Source: Hevea brasiliensis
Taxonomy: Eukaryota; Streptophyta; Magnoliopsida; Malpighiales; Euphorbiaceae
Direction: 5' to 3'
Length of the DNA stretch: 64,000 nt
Assembly (NCBI RefSeq): GCF_030052815.1
Contig: NC_079498.1
Coordinates: forward strand, 77,734,992-77,798,991
Below the pieces are notes generated by a model. That model made no database searches. It worked only from the letters and a program-made list of their open reading frames with translations, and was not told the origin of the DNA. The position numbers and the translations under genes are program-made. Below, one piece after another: positions 21,995 to 32,407 of the stretch (within the stretch, counting starts at the first letter, position 1; each line of letters begins with the position of its first letter).

Positions 21995-23536
21995 ATAATC
22001 ATAGTCCTTCAGGAACTCAATCCATCACCTCTGTCTAAGGTTGAGCTCCCTCTGAGTTGGCAAATATTTTAGACTCTTGTGGTCTGTAAATGTAGCACTT
22101 TTCACCATACAAGTAATGCCTCCATATCTTGGGCATAAGATAATTGCCGCAAGCTCTAGATCATGGGTAGGGTAGTTCTGTTCATGTGGCCTTAATCGCT
22201 GGAAGCATAGGCGACCACCTTCCCTCTTGCATCAATACACACCCTAACCCATTATGAGAGGCATCACTATAGACGAAGTCCTTTCACGACAATGCCAGTT
22301 AACACGGGTGCCTCACAACATAGCCTTCAACTTCTCAAAACTGGTGCGACACTTGTCATTCCAAAGAAAATCGACATTCTTGTGTAACAACTTGGTCATT
22401 GGAGCAGCTATTAGGGAAAATCCCTTCACAAATCTTCTGTAATACCCAGCTAGCCCCAAGAAGCTTCTGACCTCAGTTGTATTTCTGGGAGGCTTCCATT
22501 CCATCACTGTTTCTATTTTCTTGGGATCCACCCTAATCCCATCAGCTGACACTATGTGTCCAAGGAATGCAATCTCATTCAGCCAAAAGTCACACTTGGA
22601 CAACTTAGCATACAGCTTCTTTTCTCGCAGGGTTTGCAGAACAATCCTCAAATGTTCATCATGTTCTTCCCTGGTCTTGGAATACACCAAAATATCATCA
22701 ATAAAGACCACTACGAACCGATCTAAGTGTGGATGGAAGATACGATTCATAAGGTCCATGAATGCTGCTGGTGCATTTGTTAGGCCAAAGGGCCTCACTA
22801 GAAACTCATAATGTCCATATCGGGTCCTGAATGCAGTCTTTGACACATCTGCATCCTTCACCCTCAACTGATGATACCCTGATCTGAGATCAATCTTAGA
22901 AAATACTCCTGCTCCCTTTAACTGATCAAACAGATCATCAATTCTAGGCAACGGATATTTGTTCTTTACAGTCACTTTATTCAACTGCCGGTAATCAATG
23001 CAAAGCCTCAAAGTCCCATCCTTCTTCTTTACAAACAGCACTGGAGCTCCCCATGGTGACACACTGGGGCGTATGAACCCCTTATCAAGCAACTCTTGCA
23101 ACTGAGTTTTCAACTCCCTCAATTCAGTGGGTGCCATCCTATAAGGAGCAATGGAAATGGGTCTGCATCTGGCAGTTGTCTCAATAGCAAATTCAACTTC
23201 CCTTTCTGGTGGCAAACCAGGCAATTCTTCAGGAAATACCTCTGGGAAGTCTCTCACTGTGGGTATGTCACTCAGGTTTGGCTTAGCCTGCCTAGTATCC
23301 ACCACATGTGCTAGGTAGGCTTCACAGCCTTTTCTCATCATTCTTCTTGTAACTGTAGCTGAGATGACATTGGATAAGAAATCTGTCCTTTCACCCACAA
23401 CAGTGATCTCATTGCCCTCAGAAGTTTTCAAAGAAATTCTCTTCAATTTGCAATCAACTATTGCCTGATGACGTGACAACCAGTCCATTCCCAAAATCAC
23501 GTCAAACTCATGGAAGGGCAACTCAATTAGGTCCAC
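21995..23536 (-). pseudogene. pol: Protease end, RT and RNase H of element 3
   Basis: An open reading of 407 codons (23536-22313) covers the protease tail ([13 protein letters not shown]) and all RT blocks, including [22 protein letters not shown] and [10 protein letters not shown]. It is nearly identical to element 2 and has Trp (FLWND) where element 2 has a stop. From 22312 to 21995 the RNase H frame is interrupted (stops near 22200 and 22025), though the DHKSLKY region can be followed. Upstream of 23536 the protease start is frameshifted. Confidence 0.92.
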
Positions 23537-24986
23537 GAGAATTCATACCCTTGAATCGTTAACGCAACCCTTGTATACCTTGTTCACCACTACATCGTGG
23601 CCCAATGGATTAGTGACGAGAATGTCTTGGTCACTCTCCTACTAGTATCCCCTTTCTACGGGTAGATTGATGCAGATATATGAATGAGTGGATCTGGATC
23701 CACCAATGCATGCACAGTGTAGTGTAGAGGAAGAACGCATTCCCTAATGACGTTCGGGCATCTTGCTCCTCCCGAGCTCTCAAGGCATAAGCTCCGCAGG
23801 TGGTGCTGTCTGCCTCTCTGCCGCTCGGATGCGAGCCTCGAGATGGTCCCACAACCGGATTTACAGATTTTCTACCTCTGTGATGTAGGAGCAGTGTCTG
23901 CGCTTGTGTTGGAGCAAATTGTAGTAGTTCTGCGTGGGCCATTTCTCGGTGATGCTTTGTCGACCCACATCTTAGCGAGGCACTGATTTCTCCAACATTC
24001 CCCTTGTGCCATTTCGGGCAATGCGGACATGCAGAGGATGTTGGGGCTGGTCCTGAACCCCATCCTCGGAGAGCCGCCCACCGATGGTGTGGACCGACCT
24101 CTCTCCTAGGGGTGAATTGTGGCTGGGCCCCGAGACCGACCACGACCACGTGGCCGAGCTGAACTGCGTGCGGGAGGACCCTTGAACTTCTTCCCAAATG
24201 CAGGAGCTGAACTAGACCGACCGGCCCTCTTCTGCTGTCTATCCCTTACAGTCCGCTCACCGATTCTCACTTTTTCCACCTTTATTGCAGCCTTCCACTA
24301 ACTTGGTAAATGCAGTGATTCCCAAGGCGGTGAGTGGATCTTAATGTTGTCATTTAGTCCCTCTTCAAATCTCTTGCGCCTTTCACTTCATTAGGGACTA
24401 TCTCCTTCCATAGCGGCTCAATCTTACGAATTCCTTCTCATATTCGGCCACCGATACTATCTCTCGCCTCAGTTAATAAACTCTCTTCTTCTCTCTTCCG
24501 TATACAGACCCACATATTTCTTCTTGAATTCGAGAGGAAGAAGTCCCAAGTTCTGACTTTCCGCTGCACTTCATCGACACGTTGTCCCACCACTCATATG
24601 CCTCGTCTTGCAGCAAAGAGATGGCGGCTTCTGTGTTTTGCTCTGGAGTGCGGTGGAGTTGTTTTAGTACTCACTGCCTGCTCAACCAATTCTACCGCAA
24701 CAGAGTCATCTTCTCTCTTGCCATAGAAATCCACAGCTCCAAACTTTCTTAGTCTTTCCAGGTGTGATTTCTGCTGTGGAGCTGGTGGTGGTGGTGGTGG
24801 TGCTGGCATTACCCCGGCCATTTGTCTAAAGAAGTCGGCCATTTGTTGAAACATGGCCTGTGGAGGCTGAGCAGGCTCTGCTTGAGCTGGTGGAGCAGAT
24901 TCTCTCATGCCCCTAGTCTCAGCTGCTGCAGGTGGAGCATGACTCTCCACTTCCTCCTCAACGGCTCTCTGAGATGAAGGGTCCAT
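23537..24986 (-). pseudogene. gag: gag and protease start of element 3, heavily frameshifted
   Basis: Minus-strand ATG at 24986 (MDPSSQRAVEEEVESHAP), four bases after a likely acceptor AG. The N-terminal Pro-rich region and LERLRKFGAVDFYGKRE are clear to about 24700. After that small indels change frame repeatedly. Zinc-knuckle remnants (CPHCPKWHKG, then LRCGSTKHH) appear at about 24030-23940, and the protease start near 23700. The stretch 23540-24600 is far more diverged and richer in CG than the neighbouring RT, compared with element 2. Confidence 0.85.
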
Positions 24987-24989
24987 ATC

Positions 24990-27407
24990 CTATTCAAAAT
25001 AAGAAAGATAAACAGATCTGCGTTAGTGTCACCTCGACTCTTACAAATGCAATGCATGGTATGGACTCAATCTAGGCCCAGAAATGCCTAAACCGTGCTC
25101 TGATACCACTAAATGTGACACCCCTTACCCGTATACAGTATACCCGAGTAAGTAATACCACACGGTGTATCGGCACACTCTAATATACCTTAATTAGTTT
25201 ATATCATGCTTTTGCATATAATTTATGAAATATAATTTATTTTAAGCCATTTACCGAAATTATTATTTATTTGAGGTTCCGAAAATTTTAAAGAAAATCC
25301 GGCAGAGTACCGGCTAAAATAGAGAAAACAGTTCTTCGGAACCTGTTAAAAACACTTCCAATAAAAAAATTCATTCATTCTCAACTCTAATATCATCACA
25401 AAACTCAATATCAAGATCTCAACAATTTTTCAATTTCAGGTCTCAACAACCTTTTCATTTCTCAAACATCGCTTTCTCAGGGTTCTCATATATAAACAAC
25501 AATTAAATACTCAAATTACTTCCATACATACCCATAAATCTTTATTATTTACATGAACCTCAAAATACATTACATAAATCCCAAATACATATGAGAAAAT
25601 AAAAATTTAATTACAAAATGACATCTAGTGTCCTACCAATGCACTGCAGGTGACGAGGTGACATGGACACTGTGCAGAACTGCAGGATGGACTCACCCAG
25701 TCTGCGGTCTACTGGGCTCACGATCTGTATCTCCAGTACCTACGCGTGGCAAAAGCAACGCGCTAAGCAATAATGCTTAGTGGTGCAATAATATAATAAA
25801 AGAAAATAGCAAGAAATTAAATGTGTAGTGAATGTATATGTTTTATTTGTTTGGTATTTGTATATCATTTACTTTGTCCACTTTTATTCATTTGGTTGCC
25901 CCAAGTAACCTACACTAGACGACTGGACTGGATAAACGGGTAAACTGGCACTGGGTATCAAGTACCTCGGGCCGTCACACCATCGGTCACATATGTATCT
26001 CCCGGTGTGCAACAGAACAGCTAACAAGCTGTAAATATATCAGGCACAAGGCCAAAGCTCAATACAAGGTCAGAATGGCTAAAAGCCATGAAACCACGGA
26101 ATGACATATTGCCATGTGCAGTACTGCTAACTGAACCCTATTGGCATGCCAAACTATCCAAACCAATCTTGTTAGGTATACTAGGGCATTTAAAACTTTT
26201 AAATTCTTCAATTTGTAAATTTCAAGTTTTGGTGTTACTATTCACCTCATTGGTCAACAAAAATGTTGACTTTTGGATAGAAAATAGGTGTATTAGTTTT
26301 AACACCCCAAACATACCACATTTTGTATTTAAAACTTGTTGGAATTGATTGCCATTTTCATTTCTCAACTTAAATCTAAGAGGGCAGAAATTTCAGTTTT
26401 GGAGACCCAACTTTACTGTTCTATTGGGCCCTGTTGCACTGGGAATTTTAAGAAATGACAAACATGAAAGTTGTTCCTTATTTTGTCTAGTTGAATTTCC
26501 TTTTTTGAATCACTCCATTTGGAGTTTTGTAGCTCCAGATATGGTCCAAAAACCACAGCTGGCCGGATTTGCATTCTGCAAAAATTACCATATCTACAGT
26601 AACATGAACAGTGACTGCCACTGCCATTTGGGTTAGGTTATGGCCATAATTTGGGGTAGGTTCCTTCATGAAAGTTGTTTGTCTATGTCTTAACTTGTTG
26701 CTGTAAAAATTTCAGGTCAATTGACCAAATCTACAGTGAGTTATGGCCAAATGAACAGTTACTATTCATTTGGTCAATTCTGCAGGGGTTGTTGCAGGTT
26801 GTCCGGATTGGGGCCAAGTTTTGGTCCTCTTGCTTTGGTCTTTTGGGCATGGTTTCTTCAGAAAAAATATGCCATTATAAGCCAAGTTTCATGTCCAATT
26901 GGCCAAACACCAATTGGACTAACACAGCCAATGATATGGCAGTCCAAACAGGCTGGACTCACAGCCTCATTTCTGCTGTCTTTGGGCAGCCTTCCCATTT
27001 CACTTTGCCATGCATTAGCTCACTTCAAATTATGATTAACTTGCCTTAAATGGTCACTAATTGACCATTAGAATGTCCATTAATCATTTCATAAGCCAAG
27101 TCCAGATTTTACTCCCAAAACCCTAGCTCAAATTCATGGTTCACACAACACACACCAATTAAACATACTAATCACACTTCTCATCATAATCAAGCAAGTT
27201 ATCCATTTTATTTACAATAAAACACTTCAAATCCTACTCCTACACAAGCTGGCTGGATTCTTAGTCTAACATATATCCATCAATTTTATCATTTATCATA
27301 TAATTCTAGTATAACTCACTTTATTTTCATCATTTATCATGTAATTCTAGTGTAATTCACTTTATTTTCATCATTATAAGAGGAAGAAGTAAGAATTTAG
27401 CACTAAC
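24990..27407 (-). other. Candidate leader intron of element 3
   Basis: The donor (27407) and acceptor (24990) sit at positions equivalent to those in element 2. The span covers most of the LTR and the primer-binding site. Consensus-based prediction only. Confidence 0.4.
25095..25108 (-). other. Primer-binding site of element 3 (tRNA-Met)
   Basis: The minus strand reads TGGTATCAGAGCAC, five bases inside the 5' LTR boundary (25114). Confidence 0.95.
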
Positions 27408-28258
27408 CTTAGGAGGGCAGAATTTTCCCTTGTAAATTCCTCACTTTCTTTTGTTTTCTTGGTTGCCAAACACCTTCCCAAGAGGTAAGGATAATTTTTA
27501 ATGAAGAGACTTAAGGTTTAGTGGTGAGAATTCAAGGTTTGGAAGAGAGAAAATGAAATGAATTTTAATGGAGGAAGAAAAGGTTCACGTCTAAAATTGG
27601 GAAGAAGAAGAAATCTGCATTTTTCATTCATTTTCTGCCCATTTTATTGATTTTAAATGGGTTATAGCCATGTGTCAACACTTGAGTGGGTGAAGGCACA
27701 CTAATGACATCATGTGATGTCATAAATTCCCATTTAATTCTTTTTTTTTTCTTTTCTACTCATTTTCAATTCAATTTTTAGTAATATTTATTCACATTTT
27801 ATGTCATAATAATTATTTACTTAACTGGACAAGTCGGCCAAAAATCACCTCTGAAGGCGAAATGACCAAAATGCCCTCCGTTTGGCTTGACGGGTCAAAA
27901 TTGTCTGTACCGATTGAAAAATTTTTCTAGGTATTTTCTTGCATTCTAATGCTATGGGAACCTCAGTAACCCTTCTCTGGAGTCCCAAAAATTATTTTAC
28001 AATTTTTCCCCCGGGTCTAGGGCTCCTCGTTGCGAGAACCGCAACTTCCCTCCGGTTACCCATTGCTTGGGCACCGGCTCGTTTTACTTGGTTGTATTTT
28101 ATTTTTAAAATTTTTACTAAGTGTTTCTTATTAATATTTGAGTTAATTATGGTCCCTCACTTAAGTTTAATTATTTTTTTGGGCATTCTAGCTATCCGGA
28201 CCGACACCGGTCACTGGAACAGTAAAATGTACGGAATGATTACCGGGAGGGTGTTACA
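25114..28258 (-). repeat. 5' LTR of element 3 (3,145 bp)
   Basis: Near-identical to 17184-20315. The TGACATCA dyad is at 27704-27723, and the splice donor AAG/GTTAGT has its intron starting at 27407 (offset 852), pairing with the acceptor ending at 24990. Confidence 0.95.
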
Positions 28259-28263
28259 CTTAT
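28259..28263. repeat. Right target-site duplication of element 3 (CTTAT)
   Basis: Matches 17179-17183. Confidence 0.95.
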
Positions 28264-30141
28264 GCTTCCAGACAGCTTAGGCCACATGAACAGAATTACC
28301 CTACCCATGATCTAGAGCTTGCAGCAATTATCTTTGCACTGAAGATATGGAGGCATTACTTGTATGGTGAAAAGTGCTACATTTACACGGACCACAAAAG
28401 CCTGAAATACTTGCCAACCCAGAAGGAGCTCAACCTTAGACAGAGACGATGGATTGAGTTCCTGAAGGACTATGATTGTGTAATTGACTACCATCCTGGG
28501 ATGGCAAATGTAGTTGTTGATGCTTTGAGCAGAAAATCCATGACAGCTTTGAGATCATTGAATGCCCGTCTATTTTTGGTTCGAGATGGAGCTATTTTGG
28601 CTGAGTTGCAAGTGAGGCCAAACCTGCTACAGTAGATTTTAGATGGGCAAAAGGCAGATGAAAAGTTAATGGCTATTATGAGAAAAATCTCAGAAGGAAA
28701 AGCAACTGACTATGGGGTGAAAGCAGATGGGTGTCTGTATTACAAAGGAAGACTGTGTGTACCAGATGATGGGGAATTAAAGGCCAGTATTCTAAAAGAG
28801 GCACACACCAGTGTATATGCTATGCACCCAGGAAGTACAAATATGTATCATGATCTGAAGCTTCAGTATTGGTGGCCTGGTATGAAGAAAGACATAGCTG
28901 ACTATGTGAGTAAATGCTTGACATGTCAGCAAGTCAAGGCAGAACATCAAGTTCCATCAGGATTGCTACACCCTATACGCATACCTGAATGGAAATGGGA
29001 TCGGATCACCATGGATTTTGTGAGTGGTCTACCTCTCACCCAGAAGAAACATGATGCAGTATGGGTGATAGTTGATAAATTGACAAAGTCAGCACACTTT
29101 CTGCCAGTTAGGACTGACTACTCACTGGAGAAGTTAGCAGAATTGTATATCAGTGAGATAGTTAGACTACATGGAATTCCACTTTCCATCATATCTGATC
29201 GAGACCCAAGGTTTACATCGAGATTTTGGAAGAAGTTGCATGAGTCCTTGGGTACACAACTCCACTTCAAGACAAAGATTCCATCCTCAGACGGATGGGC
29301 AATCCGAAAGAGTAATCCAGGTAAACAATTGAACCAATTGAATTAATACAACTATTGAATTAAAATGATAATAATAACATGAAATATATGTCAGGTCCTT
29401 GAGGATATGCTGAGGGGTTGTGTCATTAAGTTTGAGGGAAGTTGGGATAGATACCTCCCACTGGCAGAATTTGCATACAACAATAGCTACCAAGCTAGTA
29501 TCCAAATGGCCCCGTATGAAGCACTGTATGGGAGGAAATGTAGAAGTCCAGCAGTCTTTGGACTGAATTGGGCGAAGACAACCGTGGGGCTGCACAGTGA
29601 AGGCATCGAGGACAAAGTGAAACAAATCAAAGCCAATCTGAAAGTTGCCTCAGACAGACAGAAATCTTATGCCGACCTGAAGAGAAAAGAAATAGAATAT
29701 ACGGTTGGCGACAAAGTGTTCCTCAAGGTGTCACCGTGGAAGAAGGTATTGAGGTTTAAAAGAAAAGGTAAGTTAAGCCCTAGGTTCATTGGCCCATATG
29801 AAGTCATTGAACGTGTGGGTCCAGTGGCTTATAGGCTAGCTTTACTACCAGAGCTAGACAAGATCCACAATGTGTTCCACGTGTCCATGCTCAGAAGATA
29901 CCGCTCAGATCCTTCACATGTCATCTCCATGGAAGAAATTGAAGTACAACTGGATTTGACATATGAAGAAGAACCCATACAGATTCTGGCTCGGGAAGTG
30001 AAAGAATTGAGGAATAAGCAGATTCCACTAGTGAAAGTGCTTTGGAGGCACCACAACACCGAGGAGGCAACTTGGGAAAGTGAAGAGACGATGAGGCAAC
30101 AGTTCCCTCAACTGTTTGCATCAGGTAAATTTCGAGGATGA
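28264..30141 (+). pseudogene. pol: RNase H end, integrase and chromodomain-like tail of element 2
   Basis: Resumes the reading cut at 17183: [23 protein letters not shown] (RNase H Glu), [10 protein letters not shown] (Asp). A frame change near 28630 precedes integrase (28669-29320). The HHCC zinc region is complete ([20 protein letters not shown]), with [10 protein letters not shown] and SDRDPRF. A one-base change near 29275 shifts the [11 protein letters not shown] block out of frame. The 74-nt intron-like insert follows at 29321-29394. The last part (29395-30141) encodes the integrase C-terminal region and PLVKVLWRHHNTEEATWE, ending in GKFRG before the polypurine tract. Confidence 0.93.
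29321..29394 (+). other. Candidate 74-nt spliceosomal intron inside integrase of element 2
   Basis: AATCCAG/GTAAACAATT at the 5' side and ATATATGTCAG/GTCCTTG at the 3' side. AT-rich, not a multiple of three, and with stops. Precise removal restores the ERVIQ-VLEDML junction seen uninterrupted in element 1 (about 4224-4250). It differs from the element 3 copy at about 6 bases plus one 1-base gap, with both splice-site sequences unchanged. Confidence 0.7.
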
Positions 30142-30150
30142 AATTTAAAT

Positions 30151-30164
30151 TAGAGGGAAAGAGT
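30151..30164 (+). other. Polypurine tract of element 2
   Basis: TAGAGGGAAAGAGT just before the LTR start at 30165. Confidence 0.85.
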
Positions 30165-31199
30165 TGTAACACCCTCCCTATAGCAACTCCGTACATTTTA
30201 CTGTTCCGGTGACCGGTGTCGTTCCGGACAGCTAGAACGTCCGAAAGAATATTTAAACTAAAGTCAGGAACCATAATTAACTCAAATATTAATAAGAAAA
30301 ATTTAGTAAAAATTTTAGAAATAAAATACAACCAAGTTAAATGAGCCGGTGCCCAAGCGATGGGTAACCCAGAGGGAAGTTGCGGTTCTCGCAACTAGGA
30401 GCCCTAGACCCGGGGAAAAAATTCATAAAATAATTTTTGGGACTCCAGAGAAAGGTCATTGCGGTTCCTATGGCGTTAGAATGCCAAGAAAATATTTAGA
30501 AAAATTTTTCAATCGGTACAGACAATTTTGACCCGTTAAGCCAAACGGAGGGCATTTTGGTCATTTTGCCTTCAGAGACGATTTTTGGCCGACTTGTCCA
30601 GTCGAGTAAATAATTATTATGACATAAAATATGAATAAACATTACTAAAAATTAAATTGAAAATGAGTAGAGATGAAAAGAAAAGAAAAATAAAGAAAAT
30701 TAGGGATAATGACATCACATGATGTCATTATCTTACTCCCAGCCAATCACAAGTTAACAAGCATTCTTAAAACACTTAAAAGAGTCAAAATAGACCAAAA
30801 AAATTCTGGTCTTCTTCTTCTCCTTCAGCCAGCCGAAACCCTTCTCCCCTCTCCCTCCATTGATTTTCAATCAAAGCTCCCTTTCTCTCTTTGTTTCACT
30901 ACAAAACCCTAAGTCACCTTCACTAAAACTTATCTACACACCTTAAGGAAGCTTTAGGCAGCCACAAAGAGGAGAAATTTTAGAGTTTTCACAAGTTCAA
31001 TAAGTTGAGCAAAGAGGTTAGTGCTTACTTATGCAAATATTTCTTTATTTCCATGTTAGGGACTTGAATTTAGTATGAAATTGTAAATTAAATGGACTAA
31101 AACTCATGTGTATGTATACCATGAATTTCGGCAGCCCTAAGGAAGGAATGAATTTGATTGTTTTAATAGACTTAGAATGAATTAGAGATTATGTTTAAA

Positions 31200-31235
<36 letters not shown>

Positions 31236-32407
31236 AATGAAAGAGTTAACTAAGGTGTGTGGTGTGAACCTTGAATTTGAGCTAGGGTTTGGGAGTGAAA
31301 TTTAGATATGGCTTATGAAGTGGTAAGTGAACATTATAATGGTCAATTAGTGATCATTTGAGGTAAGTTGACCATAATTTGAAGAGATTTAGAGTAATAC
31401 AAACTGAATTGGTGGGCTGCCTAATGAGTGCAGCAGGGAGGCTGGGAGTCCAGCTTGTTTGGACTACCATATCTTTGGCTGTGTAGGTTCAATTGGTGTT
31501 TGGCCAATTGGACATGAAACTAGACATATAATGGCACAATTTTGCTGAAGAAACCATGCCCAAAAGACCAAAGCAAGTGGACCAAAAGTTGGCCCCAATC
31601 TGGATACCCTGCAAGCAGATTCTGCAGAATGACCAAATGAACAGTAACTGTTCATTTGGCTATAACTCACTGTAAAATGGTCCATTTGACCTGAAATTTT
31701 TACAGAAACAAGATAAGATATAGAAAAACAACTTTCATGAAGAAACCTACCTCAAATTATGACCAGATCCTAATGCACTCACAGTCACTGTTCATTGTAC
31801 TGTAGATTTGGTAAATTCTGCAATTTTCCAATCCGGCCAGCTGTGGTTTTTGGACCATATCTAGAGCTACAAAACTCCAAATGGAGTGATTCAAAAAAAG
31901 AAATTCAACTAGACAAAATAAGGAACAACTTTCATGTTTACCACTTCCTCAAATTTCCACTGTAACAGTCCCTAATGGAGCAGTAAATTTATGGTACAAA
32001 AATTGAAAATTCTGCCCCTTAGTGCTATGTTTGGAAATGGATTTGGTGATTAATTCCAACAAGTTTTAAATGCAAAATGTGGTACATTGGGAGTGTTAAA
32101 ACCAATACACCTATTTTCTATCCAAAAGTCAACATTTTTGTTGACTAATGAAGTGAATAGTAACACCAAAACTTGAAATTCACAAATTGAAGAATTTTAA
32201 AGTATCAAATGCCCTAGTATACCTAACAAGATTGGTTTGGATAGTTTGGCATGCCAATAGGGTTCAGTTAGCAGTACTGCACATGGCATTATGCCATTAT
32301 GTAATTTTATGGCTTTTAGCCATTTTGATATTGTGTTGAGACTTGGCCTTGTGCCTAATATTATTTACAGCTTGTTAGCTGTTCTGTTGCACACCGGGAG
32401 ATACATA
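30165..32407 (+). repeat. 3' LTR of element 2, first part
   Basis: Matches 11134 to about 13390. Cut by the solo LTR after ...GAGATACATA. Hairpin GTTGCG/CGCAAC at 30379-30395, TGACATCA dyad at 30705-30732, (TA)15 at 31203-31232. Confidence 0.95.

Larger units (their letters stand above)
17184..28258 (-). mobile_element. Gypsy element 3, complete, inserted in element 2 in reverse orientation
   Basis: Two closely matching LTRs (17184-20315 and 25114-28258), a perfect tRNA-Met primer site, a polypurine tract and CTTAT duplications show a complete 11,075-bp insertion into the RNase H region of element 2. It is the same broad family as element 2: nearly identical RT protein, and a shared intron-like insert in integrase. 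The LTRs differ at few sites, plus a 14-bp length difference near 25468, so it is young. Gag and the junctions between pol domains carry frameshifts, so it is defective as sequenced. Confidence 0.96.
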
